From: Stereocaulon alpinum | Lineage: Eukaryota > Ascomycota > Lecanoromycetes > Lecanorales > Stereocaulaceae | Assembly (NCBI GenBank): GCA_018257865.1 | Contig: JAEUBA010000009.1 | Location: 550,008 to 614,007 of the forward strand | DNA: 64,000 nucleotides | Direction: 5' to 3' | In this document: positions 24,272-36,794 of the stretch, in pieces | How the letters are laid out: every line of letters begins with the position of its first letter | Numbering within the stretch: the first letter of the stretch is position 1 | Program-made: the position numbers and the translations under genes | Notes under the pieces: generated by a model | The model's input: only the letters and a program-made list of their open reading frames with translations | Database searches by the model: none | What the model was told of the DNA's origin: nothing

Positions 24272-27200
24272 ATGGCTACAGATGCGGCATTGAACGAGGC
24301 GAGTTCCGCAACATCCCACAATCTCACGGCAGCAGAGAGACTTCGAGAGAAACACGAAGCCGATGCCGCTCACCATCCCATGGTTGAAGACGTTGTCGAT
24401 GAAGACGACATTGCTCATCCACCGTCTTCCATGCGCTTTGCCCCAGAGCCAGAAGCCACACCTACTGCGATCGATGCAGATGTGCCCATGTCAGAGAAAG
24501 CCGCTGGGAAACAGAAAGCAAACGACGAACCTCCACAAAATCCAGCTGTCGCCAAGACGAATGGTTTTCCATCCCTAAACACACAATCTGAGGAAGTATT
24601 CCCTGCGCTTGGTGGTGCGCCGAAGGCATCAGCACCTGCACCGACAGCTAGGGCATGGGGAGCCAAAAGGCCTTCTACGGTACATGCAGGCCCCAACGGT
24701 ACTAATGGTCACGTTCCCTTGTCGAGTATGGCATCGTCTCGTGCTTCAACACCGACTTCTGGGGTATTACCTCAGGTCTCTACCAACCCGACCATCCAGC
24801 ATCAGCCTCGGGGTCTTTCTATTCCACAGCATATGCCAATGCCTGGCAGGCATAGTGAAAGGATACATTTTGCGCCATCGCAACTAATGCCCAGGGACCA
24901 ATTGAAGAAGCCACTGCAGGAAACATTACGAGCCCTCAACAAACGATCCAAGGCAAACGTGGAGATGAAGCCGGGTCCGAATGGAGTCATCATTTTCGAA
25001 GGGACAGGCCCAGTCGATGCGACCAGACAAGCATTGAAAGACCTAGCTAAAGAGGTCGGCTCTAAAGTGAGTCGACCAAGCCTATCTCTTCATGCAGAGC
25101 TGATTGTCTATAGCAACAAGTCAAGATCCCAGTGCCTTTGAGTGTACGATTACATCTCGTTAGCCGTGGATATACCGTAGTTCAAGGCATATCAAAGCGG
25201 ACAGGCGCCCGAGTCCAGATACCAAAAGCTGAGGAGACTCCCATACCCGGCATGGATGACGACGACAGCCAAACCATTGATGTTACCATAGAGGGTGACG
25301 CAGTCGCAGCAGAGATGGCGCGGCGTGAGATTGAAGCAATTGTTAACGAACGTACGTCAACCGTCAATCTACGATTACGAGAAATTCCTGCAGAATATTT
25401 CCCCTTCATCGCCGGCCCACACAACTCGCATATCAATGCTCTCGAGGATGGTCGACAAGTTCAAATACAGATCCCTCATTACCATACTTGGTCAGACCAA
25501 CCACCTCCCCTACGTCCTTCATCTGGTATGCCCCAATTTGTTCCAAGCCCTTCGAGCCAAATCAGGATTTCTGGGGATCGATTAGCAGCACAAGAAGCCC
25601 GGGCTGAGATCGAACGCCAAGTTCAGGAGCTCCGAAGTCGAATCACACTTTCCCAGATTGAGATCGAGCCTAGCCGTCATCAATTCGTTCTGAACAACAA
25701 CGGAGCTACACTGCATGACATTCTTGCAGAGACTGGATGCGCTGTTATCCTGCCCCCTGCATCCGAAGGTACTGAAATACTCACCGTCACCGGGCCTCAA
25801 GACAGGTTGGAATCGGGTATCAACAAGATTATGGACCTTGCTAGTAGCATGCAAATGTCTAAGGTTGACATCGCACGTCAACACGCAAATGCGCCCATGG
25901 GCGCTCAGGCCCATGCGCGAGCCTTAACCCGGTACTTGCAACGGCGTCAAGCAATTGAGCAACTGGAGAGACGATTCGACGCTCGTATCGTTCTGCCGGC
26001 ATCCGAGACCGCTTCAACGGAATGGCAAATTTTCCACAAGGATGGCAGAAATGGGATTCGCGCTCGTCAGGATATTAGCAATCTTATCAGCGCACATCCA
26101 CCAGAGAGGTTGAGGCATGTCGAGGTTGAACCGTTCTTTCATCAGCACATTCACCGCCAGATTGCTAAGCGTGTCCGTGATGACTTTGGTGTACATGTCC
26201 TTCTTCCCGAGGAAGCTGAGCAAGAGCCACATATTGTACTCGTGTACGAGGGCCTTGAGCCTCGAGGCGCTGGAGAGTACCAATTACCTAGACAAAGACC
26301 TTCGGATCGGGAATTGGCTGAATTTGAGTCAAGTTTGCGCCAGGCCCAGGAGCATATCCTTGGTTTCGTGCAAGGGCAGAACGACATTGGTGCTGCAAAC
26401 GTTGAGGTGCCACAAAAGTAAGTCTTGAACCCTTTCAGCCAATCGTACGCGTCTAACCGGCATCAGATATCGTGAAAAGGTTCTCAAGCTCGTTCGTCGC
26501 GAGCAGCAGCATCTTCCGTCAAGTGAAATCCCTGTCCAAGTGTCTTTCGGATCCTCTAACGACAGCCACGAATGTTCGCTGCGAGGTCCCAGCGTTGCTG
26601 TCGAAGGCCTTGCAGAAAAGATAGTGGACTTTGTCGAAACGGAGAAGAAGGATGAATTAGAACGTGGTCATCTGACAAGCTTTGATTTCCCTCAGAAATA
26701 CGCAAACTACCTAATCGGTAAGAAAGGCGAGAACATCAACAAGTACCGCGAAGAGTTTGACGTGGACATCCAAGTCAAGGACGGAAAGGTCGATATCACA
26801 GGACCCAAAGCGAAAGCTGAGGCTGCCAAGTCCAAGATTCTTGCGCTTGGCAAGAAGATCGAGGATGAGGCCACTCACATTCTCAAGATCAAACCTCAGT
26901 ATCATCGAGACATGATCGGTGCGAAAGGGAGCCAGGTGAACCAGCTTCAGAAGAAGTACAATGTAAGGGTCCAGTTCCCTCGAACAGCCGCAACTGTCGA
27001 CGATGATCGATCCGTTGCGGATGACGCGAGCGAAGCTGGCAGCGTCAGAAATCGCAGACCTAATCAAGCTCCAGACGAAGTAATTATCAGAGGGCCTAAA
27101 AAGGGAGCGGATGAGGCTAGAGATGAACTGCTGAATCTTCTGCAATGGACGCTTGACAATTCGCACACCTCCAATGTCTCCGTGGCAAAGACACAACTAC

Positions 27201-28485
27201 CTTCCCTCATAGGGCAAGGTGGCCATGAGATGGAGAACGTCAGACTGCTGACTGGTGCTCAGATCGTTGTTCCTGGAAGCGGAGAAAGTGCTGATCCCAA
27301 TGGCCGTGTCCAAATTCAACTAAAAGGTAATAAGAAGCAGGTGGAGGATGCTAAGAAGCTTTTGGAGCAAAAGATCAAGGTCTTTGACGATACTATTACA
27401 AGGTCACTTGACATTGACAAGGAGTATCACAAAGCCTTGATTGGTAGCGGTGGTAAGTACTTCGCAACATAACCTTTTATAATGCGTACACTAAATCTTG
27501 CCTAGGTGCGAATATTCGTAACATTGTGGTCAACGCGGGCGGCTCAGACGATCGACGAGATCTTGCCAGGACTGTTCGCTTCCCTCCCCAAGGTTCGGAC
27601 GAGAACACTATCCGCATCGAAGGTTCTAAAACATTAGTAGATAAGGTTGTCGCTGCCATTGAGGATTTTGCAGGTCAAAAACGAAATCAGACTACCGAGA
27701 CTATTGAAGTAGCGCCAGAAAAACACCCCATGCTCATCGGCCGCGGCGGGGACGCCAGGAGAGCCTTAGAGACGCAATTCAAGATTAGCCTTGACGTTCC
27801 CAGATTGTCCGCGCAAGGAGCGGCACGTTCTCAGGTCAAGATCTCCGGACAGCCTGCGGACGTCGAGAAAGCGAAGTCGCATATTCTAGAGATGGTGAAA
27901 GACCAAGAAGGCGAAACTTTCCAGGTACCCCGCAAATATCATCAAGCAATCTCAGATAATGGTCAGTTCTTTCGACGTCTGCGCAATGATCATAAGGTTA
28001 CGGTAGATCATGCTGGGCAACACCCACCTCAGAGATCTACTGTGGCAGTACGACCTCAAGTCAACGGAGCGACTAGCATGCCCTTGATCACCGACGATCA
28101 GGATTCGGTGGACAACCACCATTTCGAAATGGTTGATGGTGGAGAACATGAGGAGGAAGGAGAAATTCCGTGGATACTACGAGGCCCACCCGATGGCGTC
28201 ACTAATGCCCGCATCATGCTCGAGAAAGCTCTTGAGCAAGCAAAGAAGCAAAAGTCACAAGCCGTCGGCTACCTCGTCTTACCCGATCCCAAGACCTATC
28301 GCTTCATTATAGGCCACGGCGGATCGCAAATCAAATCGATTAGGAACCAAACGGGATGCAAGATCACGGTGCCTAGGGATCAATCTCAAGGCTCTGCGAT
28401 TGAGATTGTTGGTACCAAAGAGGGAGTGGAGCTTGCACGTGACATCATACTTGACGTCGTGCAAAACGGAGGAAGAAGAGACTAG
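24272..28485 (+). CDS. scp160: Scp160/vigilin, multi-KH RNA-binding protein
   Basis: Four exons: 24272-25066, 25114-26417, 26467-27452 and 27506-28485, 1354 aa. After a polar N-terminus (DEDDIAHPPSSMRFAPEP) come many KH repeats in a row. Intact GxxG loops are visible as LIGKKGENIN, MIGAKGSQVN, LIGQGGHEM, LIGSGGANIR, LIGRGGDARR and IIGHGGSQIK; earlier units have degenerate loops. In yeast, Scp160 binds ribosomes and mRNAs at the ER and affects ploidy and translation of specific mRNAs. The start ATG GCT ACA at 24272 has an AACATGG context and fits the family; the upstream in-frame ATG at 24113 would add 53 unrelated residues. Introns are 47-53 nt. Confidence 0.93.
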
Positions 28486-29422
28486 GGGGATCATGCGCTA
28501 TGATATTGTTACAGGTAATGTAAGATCACTATCAACTAGAAGAGTGGTCTTCATAGTTGACTATTTTGGAGGTCGGAAAAGTCCACTGGACATGTACAAA
28601 CGTTAATAAGAATCAGAGTAGTCATCTGCACTATACCTCTTGCCGGCGATTGCTATCAAATTTGATGTTTATACTTCTCTCCGTTCATTTGACCTCTCTC
28701 TTTCCATTCTCTCTCTAAGATCCCTTTAGTACCTCTTCCATCTCTTCAACTCCTCGATATATCTGTATTGATCTAAAACACTCCCACTATCGTCACTATC
28801 AACTCATCTAGCACCACATTGATTACCCCCCCACCTTCATCTTGAACTCTCGGGTCACCAACGCATCGCAACCATTCCTCTACTCCATCTCGACCGACCT
28901 CCACCATTCCCGGTCCTTCCTAACTCATAGCATACCCATCATCTCCAGCGCAAACCTCATACTGACCATACAAAATAGTTTTGAGAACCAAGTCGAGTTT
29001 GTGAGACGTGCTAGGAATTTTACGTTGGTGTCAGACAATAGGGTTTGAATGTGACTTATACAGAAGGGAAGACAATTGTGTTAGTGCGAAGGGTGTCATG
29101 ATTTAGAGACGTGCCTACTTCAACTGACAATCGTGTATTAGGGACGCAGAGAATTGTAAGACCTGAGAGTCACTGCCTAGCCGCCGAGCATGCTGTGAAT
29201 ATACTTGTGAGGAGCCTGCTTGGGTTTGGTATGGTTATGAGTGTGCAAGGGTTGCACCAAGTATGAGATTGTGTTGCAGCTTGCTATGTACGTCCGTTGC
29301 GATTTCAAGTGCATCTTTCAGTACTCAGGGTACGACAAACAAATTTGAATTTAGCAAATACTACATATGTACCGTTCTGAACAACGCTTAGCGTGCATAG
29401 TACCAATATCCCTGTTGACGAG
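28486..29422. other. intergenic between scp160 and coiled-coil gene 1 (convergent)
   Basis: 937 bp holding two 3' ends, with a pyrimidine-rich stretch at about 28.67-28.95 kb. No gene seen. Confidence 0.4.
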
Positions 29423-30931
29423 CTACCGCATCTCTGCGTCGACTTGGCCCAGCATTTGCTCGCGGAGCTGAGCGCACGAATCTCTCCAAAAGTCAATCTT
29501 ATCACGATACATCTCCACGTCTGCAACTACGCTCCGACTCTCCCCCAAGTTAATTAATCTCGCATCCCAATCGTCAACGTCCATTGACTCTCCTGAACCC
29601 CTTGACCTTATCTCCCGCACGTCGGCATCGGCAAAAGCCGATAATTGCTGATCGTTGAAGTCTGGAATATCTGCCATCCAAGATTTTATGAAGCCGTAAT
29701 CGTGCAAGGCTATTCTCTCCCTGTACTCTTCCACCGGCTCGCTTTCAGGCTCCCACTCGCCCCAGATTCCGGCGTAATCCGGTTCGCCGAAGTCGGAAGC
29801 TATCGCACCGATAACTAATGCATGAGCCCTAGCATTCTTGTATTCCTCTTCGGCCTCTATCAACCGTCGTGTGATTTTCCGGCAGCTAGCGACGTAACCG
29901 CAGTCGAATTCGCTGCGGGTCATGTCTACCTCGCCACTTGCAAAGCACTCCTTGTAATCTGCTTTGGCCACTTGATACTCGTTGTCCATGTTGTCGAAGT
30001 CTCGTTGGGCCTCTTTGAATTCGTCGAGTAGTCGACCAGCTTCTTGCTCGGCAGCGTCTGCCTGCAGCTTCTCAGCACTAAGAGCTATGGTCTTGTGCCC
30101 CGATGGCAGGGGTGATAGTTCACCCGATCCTATCAAACCTGGACTTAATTCTGCCCGAGGAGTTTCGGGTGGTGGGTCGAGCAAATCCGCGTTTTCTAGA
30201 AGGCTCTTGAGAAAGTCGTGCGCCGAGTTCTTTGCGAATTCGAGATTGAGTTGGAAGATTTCTAAGTCAGCTCCTATTTCGTCTCGGCGTCTGCACGCAG
30301 CTTGCCACATTGACTCATGAGAATCAAAGTCTTCCTGCACCTTTGGCGCTTCATGCTCATTCGAGTCTTGTAAATCGGCATATGCTCTGTCTAAAACATT
30401 TTCATAGGCCGCAATTTCACTCTCGGCTTTCTCTAGGAGCTTGGTCTGATGCTGCACTTTGTGCGTATGATTGATGATGTTTTGCGTGTTCGAAACCATC
30501 TCGTTGCTGATGAGTAGGGCGAGACCCTGTACGCTGCCGTCATTGTACACAACGACACGGCTAGGATCTTCGACTGGACCCACAAAAACCTTTGCTCGAT
30601 CTAGCTCTATGTTCCCGGAGCCATGTGCGAGAATTACCTCCGGGAAGGTGTCTAGGTCGATGTTGGATGGTGACTGGTGGCCACCAGGACCTTCGGAAGT
30701 ATTCGCTTCAAACGCATCTACTAACGCGTCTACCTCTTCCAAGTGATCGAACGGCTGATGCCGAGAGCCGCTGATTCCATAGCTTAGTGGCGTAGGTGGT
30801 CGGGCTGCGGGTTGAGACTCAAGGTCTCTCTGCTGGCCAGCCGGTCGATGCAGTAGCCGCTGGAATATTGGCTTTGAACCGAAGATGATGTCCAATGCTT
30901 TGCGCAGGAGACTACCTGCGTTCGCACTCAT
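29423..30931 (-). CDS. coiled-coil protein, copy 1 of a duplicated pair
   Basis: Single-exon frame, 502 aa, start ATGAGTGCG. No known family recognised. A disordered N-terminus is followed by a small segment EDPSRVVVYNDGSVQGLALL, then long charged heptad-like helices (about 150-260 and 300-400) with acidic bias, and a C-terminal block TRSEFDCGYVASCRKITRRL ... DDWDARLINLGES. The same blocks in the same order occur in the 38394-39902 gene (EEPSRFVIASDGS; SRSEFDRQMVVYSRDLTGAL; DEWDARTVEISDS), so the two are paralogues, and they are of identical length. Both stand head-to-head with a DUF6590-like gene. No signal peptide or membrane segment. Function unknown; the shape suggests a structural or oligomerising protein. 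Confidence 0.8.
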   Translation of the reverse strand: MSANAGSLLRKALDIIFGSKPIFQRLLHRPAGQQRDLESQPAARPPTPLSYGISGSRHQPFDHLEEVDALVDAFEANTSEGPGGHQSPSNIDLDTFPEVILAHGSGNIELDRAKVFVGPVEDPSRVVVYNDGSVQGLALLISNEMVSNTQNIINHTHKVQHQTKLLEKAESEIAAYENVLDRAYADLQDSNEHEAPKVQEDFDSHESMWQAACRRRDEIGADLEIFQLNLEFAKNSAHDFLKSLLENADLLDPPPETPRAELSPGLIGSGELSPLPSGHKTIALSAEKLQADAAEQEAGRLLDEFKEAQRDFDNMDNEYQVAKADYKECFASGEVDMTRSEFDCGYVASCRKITRRLIEAEEEYKNARAHALVIGAIASDFGEPDYAGIWGEWEPESEPVEEYRERIALHDYGFIKSWMADIPDFNDQQLSAFADADVREIRSRGSGESMDVDDWDARLINLGESRSVVADVEMYRDKIDFWRDSCAQLREQMLGQVDAEMR

Positions 30932-31752
30932 GGCTACGGTGTTTATATGGTACGCTGGTCGTCAAGAATCAGCTCGAAGTCCCGCGGATAGATGGAGAGC
31001 TATTGTTGATGACTGCTTTTCATTCGTGGTACGTCAGCTGTATTGATGTGAAGTCTGGGATTGAGTTGTTATACGTGTCTCAAGCTCAAATTCCTTTGTT
31101 CTTGATGCATTCTCTCTGTCTGAACATGGCAAGAGCTATGAATGTTCAATTTCTTTGTAGGACTTAGAGTTTGTTTGTCTGGGGTAATCTTCTTTGTCAA
31201 GCTCGTGTGACATGGTAACTCTGTTCCGCTCCAAGTTATTTTCGGCTTCACATCGCGTTGTACAACCTGGTGCCGTAGGATCAAAGCTCAGTAACGTCAG
31301 CCATGACTGTGAGCTTGTTTTGAAGACTTCGAAACCCGCCATTTGGTCCTACTAAATAGTCTTCAGCAATGCGGCACTTTGTGTCAGTTCTGGCTTCTTT
31401 CCAGGCATGGAGTGACATTGCATTTGGGCGCTTGGAAAGCTAAGCTCTGCAATAATAGGATTGCTCGTAACACTGTTTTGATAGCCTCTGAGCCCATTAT
31501 TGGACTCCGATATGGATTGAACAAAGCTACACATTGTCCTTCGAGATCGAGGTCATTGTTCAGAACGGCTCATCATTGTTCTAATCACGTTTCATTCAAT
31601 ACACATAACTTCTGCTGTGCTCTCTGAATCCCATCCGCTTTGGTACCAACAGCATCTCGCCTCCTGCGTCAACTCCAGATAGTACTGTCTCTCAACAATC
31701 GAAGCGAAGAGAAAAGACACTTCACTTCCGCACAATATCGACTGAGATCAGT
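30932..31752. other. bidirectional promoter region of pair 1
   Basis: 821 bp between the divergent starts of the coiled-coil gene and the DUF6590-like gene. No gene seen; probably shared regulatory DNA. Confidence 0.4.
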
Positions 31753-32595
31753 ATGAGCTTCGCAAACAATTGGAAAGATGGATCAGGTCACGGACCTGTA
31801 GCTATCAGAGCCTCTCGAGTGGGAGGTCCAGGGGGTCAAGGGAAGTATCAAACACCGCAACGGACGCAGACACTGGCATCATCGACATGGAAACAGACCC
31901 ACGAACGCAACCCACAAGGGGGCTACACATCTGGCGTGGCACGTCAAGCAACTCGAGAAAACGCTTACCCAAAGCGAGGCCTCATAAGCAAAGCCGAAGA
32001 TGGACCTTATGCGCTGAAGGGCAGATCTACAATCTCCAAATGTGCTGATGGTCCTGTCGCCCTGTTCAACGGTCGCACAACTAAACTTGAGAAACACGAG
32101 TTCAAACAAGGAATGATATTTAAAGCGCCAGTGCATCAAGAAGACTCTCAACCGGACAATGTACTGCCTGCTTCGAAGTCAAAGGCCAGGTCAATGACTG
32201 CATATGGAGCAGTCTTCAGCATACCTCGCTACCTGATTGTGGTAGCTCTGAACGAAGTCACCTACCTCTCTGTGCCTCTGTACACGCATGAACACACTGG
32301 GCTTGCAGGCAAGCTACACTACCAAAACGAGTTCATCTCGGTTCGTGATGGACGTATTGCAGCCGCAAATTTTAGCGCCTTGAGCAAGTATGACCCGGTG
32401 GTTACTACTGGTCAAGGGGACTCCATCAACGCGGCGAGCGTGGCTCACATCGGTAACCCTATTTCGAGGAGATATGAACTCCCTGTTAGACGCTGTGGAT
32501 ATTTAACAGAAGCTTCAACGCTACAGTTGAGGAGGTTATTTCAACGGGAGGTGACCCGGGGCCTCAATCTTCCAGCTACTATGGAGCCGGTATAG
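31753..32595 (+). CDS. DUF6590-like protein, copy 1 of a duplicated pair
   Basis: Single exon, 280 aa. The N-terminal 115 residues are basic and low complexity, with two short similar units (LISKAEDGPYALKGR, TISKCADGPVALFNGR). The C-terminal domain reads FKQGMIFKAPVHQED, then YGAVFSIPRYLIVVALNEVT, then LSVPLYTHEHTGLAGK, then SVAHIGNPISRRYELPVRR. This pattern (F.xG.IF, RFVIV, PIxTYxGxGxxK, SRINY-like end) resembles the fungal DUF6590 domain; the assignment is by eye. No enzymatic motif is evident. The 40414-41290 gene has the same domain in the same context. Start ATGAGCTTCGC at 31753; no intron required. Confidence 0.75.
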   Translation: MSFANNWKDGSGHGPVAIRASRVGGPGGQGKYQTPQRTQTLASSTWKQTHERNPQGGYTSGVARQATRENAYPKRGLISKAEDGPYALKGRSTISKCADGPVALFNGRTTKLEKHEFKQGMIFKAPVHQEDSQPDNVLPASKSKARSMTAYGAVFSIPRYLIVVALNEVTYLSVPLYTHEHTGLAGKLHYQNEFISVRDGRIAAANFSALSKYDPVVTTGQGDSINAASVAHIGNPISRRYELPVRRCGYLTEASTLQLRRLFQREVTRGLNLPATMEPV

Positions 32596-33962
32596 GCTCC
32601 CAAAGGGTTTCTGGGAGGGAATGGAGTTTGCTGGAGAACTCTTCCGTTGCTGTTTTGGATTGCTGCTTGTTGTGCTCTCTTATCCTTACCTAATTGTCCC
32701 GAACATCTTGCAACTTTGGACAACTAGCGGACCGGATAGCAGTGAAACGTATGATTCTTCGAGGGCTCTCTCAATATTTTCGAGCGTATTCAAGCAATGT
32801 AATGTATAAAATATGTGTCGCAGATTTACTAGCATAGATTTCAATGCGATACTTGAGACCATTCGGTGCGTTGAACGAAACGCCATATGGCCGCCACCAA
32901 AATGTGGCGCATTATTCAGCGCTCGCAAGGCCTACATGATTGGGGGAGCTTCTAACGTTGTGGGCCCATCGTTCAATGGCAAGCCATGCCTAACAGCGTT
33001 GGTTAAGGCGTCATGACTGACTTTTTTGTTCAGTTCGAAGAATTTGCTGATGCACAATGGGAGTCGAGTGTTGCTAGATGCCTTGTTCACCCTGCAAAAC
33101 CATGAGATCGGAAGATACAGGAATAGAAGAGTCCGGCGGCAAAGAACCCTCCGAAATTAAGATACGGTATAATACGCTACATGATATCTTAGCGTGTACG
33201 CTATACGTGGCGCCTTTCTCGCACAGGATGCCGCAATCATCTGTTCACTCTGCCTTATCCACACTATTGCGATGAGATAGTCGTTGACGCAAGATTTCCG
33301 TTAGTCAGTCCAAGAAGGTGTGGTATGTGAGCATCTGTCATCGAAAGCGAAACACCTTGATCCCCTTTACAGCTAGTGGGCTCGCTGACCGTGCATGTCT
33401 GCGCCGCCAAGTGTAAGATTGGAGCTCATCGCTATCAGGAGCACAAAATTTGGCGAGTACAATGTCTTGCTGTAGACATGATTCGTCCGTGTTCTTTCCC
33501 CTTGTTCTTCTCACGAGTATCCCTCATCAAGATTGTGTAGTTTTTGTGGTCGAGGCTCTTAAGATCTGATGTATCAGCATCTCTGCCCCTGCTACATGGT
33601 ATTATCCTTGTCAGGATACGAATAAGAAGCGATCCCGAGACTGCTGGCTACTACAAGCTGCTCTATGTCTTATGACAACCTCGATTGCGGGGAAGGCCAC
33701 TGCCTGTAGGGCTGTTCTTCTACCACATAAGCATTACTCAGTAGCTGCAGATATAGGCTGAGAATGTCAGCTCACTGCATGGGTTGATATTCGTTTCAAC
33801 TCGAAAGATGGCTTGGGAGCGGCCGTGAGGACCCCCACCCTTCCATTTGTCAGACAACCATATCTTGATAAGTGCCAGCTCGTCCCTCGAGTTCAAGAAT
33901 ATTCCTCTGACCTCAGTCATTCAGTCAAAACGAGACAAACCCAGTCAAGACGCCATATCAGT
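32596..33962. other. intergenic between DUF6590-like gene 1 and terpene synthase
   Basis: 1.37 kb with only short unsupported frames. It must contain the terpene synthase promoter. No repeat or RNA gene recognised. Confidence 0.4.
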
Positions 33963-35730
33963 ATGAAGCAGTACCTAACTATCTACGAGAGGGTCCTCCT
34001 CCTACTGTACTATTGTCTTCGCCTAGCCTTTCGGCTATTGCCCACTCGAAAGCATGCCTTCCCACGCACGGTGCAGTCTTCTGAACACCCTCAAGCGTAT
34101 ACCGTATGTTTCATCTTAGCCATCTGAGTCAACCGTTTGCATGCGGCTGATGCTGGCTCTAGAGACTTTTGGACTCCCTAAGAGGTCAAACGGTCGAGAT
34201 CCGTGATGTTGAGAATCTCTTTTCTGGTTGGCCAGTGGCCATCAGTCCACATCTAGAGCGCCTGCGAGAACTTGCCGATGAGAAACTCGAAGAGTCCGTC
34301 GAAACCATCTCAATCGCTCCACCTCGCAATGGCTGACCAGCGCTGCTCTACTCTGACAGGCTCGTCTCTAACAGAGAAAGGCTTGAGAAATTTAAGGACT
34401 CTGACTTTGCGCTCTGTGCCGCGATGTGGTCGCCGCGAGCCGATTTCGATAATCTAGTCGTTCTTCTATTCGTATTGATATGGGTATGTGTTCCGAATCG
34501 TCCACCTACAATTGGAGATGACTGACCGATCTTAGCTATTTACTTGGGATGACGGTGAGCCAGCCACAGCAATCTTTCTCGCTCTCATACTGCTGTATAC
34601 CAGCGGCTTTGTGACTACAAGCTTCGAAAATCGCTTTACAAGAGCTAGCTGAATGTTGATAACAGACATCGAAGAGAATGGAGGCTCCGTTTACGGCAGC
34701 CTCGATGCAGCGCAGATCCGCCGCGAAGAAACCCTCCAGTATGTTACGTACAGCCTAGGCTTCAAGGTGCCAGAGTCATACAATGTACCAACCAGTGCTC
34801 TTGTTGTGGGTTTCGAGTCCATTGGAAACAGTTTGTGCAAGGCCTTTACAGTCGGTAAGTATCACGAGGTCGATCAAATTGCACCGCAGCTGCCATGCTG
34901 ATGAATCGGTAATAGAACAGCGACAACGTTTCTTGCACAATACGAAGGTCTATATCAAGGCATCGCGGGTCGAACAAGAGCTGCGGTTGTGCGGAACGAT
35001 TCCTACCATAGAGCAATACTGGGAATACAGAACGGACACTAGCGCTGTGGATGTGACGACCACTTTGACCGAGTACGAATTCCAGAATCCCAATCGTCGG
35101 TCTGTCAGTGCTTACGAAAGCTAGGCTTTTAACGAAGGCCAACATGCCGCAGTACATCTTCGACGATGCAGACATGAAGCACGTTTGGAGAGAGACGAAC
35201 ATTATGATCTCTGCGTTAGTAAATTCGTTTTGAACTAGCAGTGACTGCTAGATCTAAAACTCATATGCTTCCCAGGTCGAATGATATGTTTTCGGTGAAA
35301 AAGGAGATGGTAAGTATATCCAGCAAGCCTGAGCGGTCTCTCTGAAGCTGGGTGACTGATTAGGCGACAATAGCGGACTGGCCAGATTGATAATCTTATC
35401 CCTCTTCTTTGCTTTAACACGAAAATCCAAGCTCAAGAAGCCATGGACGAGGTGGACACTATGGTGCGGTCCGCGAGGGCAAAGTTCGATGCAGCGGCCG
35501 AAAGGCTTACATCCCGGTACGCGGAAGATACAGTCGTTGGAAAACAGGTCCATGATTTCATTGAAGATTGCAAGTCCAACACGACAGGCAATCTTATGTT
35601 TAGGTATGGCATTCCATTCCGAGCACTTAATGCACCAGTAGCTAACGCATTATTCTTACTTAGCCTTGTTAGCAAGAGATATGGCCTCGCAAATTCAAGA
35701 AGAGGTGATGGTCTTGTCTTTACCTTGTGA
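33963..35730 (+). CDS. class I terpene synthase (sesquiterpene cyclase type)
   Basis: Ten short exons: 33963-34103, 34163-34293, 34360-34483, 34536-34554 (19 nt), 34666-34854, 34916-35072, 35125-35214, 35276-35309, 35386-35603 and 35664-35730, 389 aa, every phase consistent. The Mg-binding motif DDDIE lies at residues 137-141 (WLFTWDDDIEENGG), split across the 19-nt exon. The NSE triad NDMFSVKKE is at 286-294 (ISASNDMFSVKKEM), an upstream effector Arg lies in YWEYRTDTSA, and the C-terminal RY pair is at 373-374 (SKRYG). All catalytic features for ionising a prenyl diphosphate are intact. The N-terminus has a hydrophobic stretch (RVLLLLYYCLRLAFRLL), unusual for a soluble cyclase, so the start is less sure. 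No P450 or oxidase gene adjoins, so there is no evident cluster. An apparent TGA at 34334 falls inside intron 34294-34359. Confidence 0.88.
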
Positions 35731-36794
35731 AGTCTCTAAACGGTATCTTCTATGCTTGGGCTTTAGGTTATTAGATGGCTATAGACTTGGGTATAGATTG
35801 CGTGGAGATGGCCATATTTGAGAGCAGGATAGCCCGTCTTCCGACCCTCATTGTTGAGTTTTCTCCGCTTTTCCTTCTCTATTCTCTGACATGTCACATT
35901 CAGTTTTTCAATGCGATAGTATGCAACGTGTAGAGATGAGAGAAATTATCTATTTACTCGAGTTCGGTCAATATGGCTCTCAATGTGCCTATCTTCACTC
36001 CTTCAAGGACGCTTTCAAAGCATCAATTTTGACTTGAAGGACGTCGAGAACAGAGTTGTATACCTGAGAACACGGGCTATCATTTCGCGAAGCTTTCGAG
36101 GGAATCATCTGTGACCATCTCTCGTCATGGACAGAAAAAATCCTGCATCTCTTTGGATGGGTAGGACCCCTAAGCGAGCCCCTAAAGCATGATGATTACA
36201 GTACCTACCCTCTACCCTAATTCGGGGAAGTTTTAGGCGGGGATTCCCGGACCCTGGCTCCAGGACGCTTCTGGCATAGTGTGAAATTCTTCTTGTCCCC
36301 AACATACTTTTGCATATGTCGACATTTGTGGTCCTAGAGACAGAACTGCTGTCGTCACAAACGTACATTAAACGAAAAGCTACGTCTTGGACATACGAAG
36401 AACATCAGTAACATGCTGTCATGACAGTCTACCAGCAGAGACTAGTATGGCGTCACAATGGGATGGGCGGTCACCATGGGAGCGCAGACAGCCAAAACAC
36501 TTTGCCACGTTACCATGACCACACTTGGGTCGTCTTTCAGTATTGCTATGATGGAGCATTGATTACAGAACGTTCTTCGAGTTGACTTGTAGCCTTGGAA
36601 CCTCTACAAGCCGCTGACATCACTAACAGTTAGCTAATCTCCAGACCGAAGTCCCCCGATTCCCGAACAGTCTGAGTTGTCAGATATTGGCGATTGCCCT
36701 ACGGTATCCTTCCAATTTGGCTCCTCTTCTCCTTCCCTCCTCATGCGAGCTGCATTAGGACCTTGCCTTTCACCAAGTCTTAACTACAGAGACA
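35731..36794. other. intergenic between terpene synthase and SLATT gene
   Basis: 1.06 kb. A locally GC-rich, punctuated patch at about 36160-36260 differs from its flanks and could be an old insertion relic; no terminal repeats seen. Confidence 0.35.

Noticed and set aside
34334..34336. In-frame TGA in the terpene synthase, suggesting a pseudogene
   Set aside because: A phase-2 intron 34294-34359 (gtccgt donor, ctgac branch, cag acceptor) removes it and restores the family sequence.
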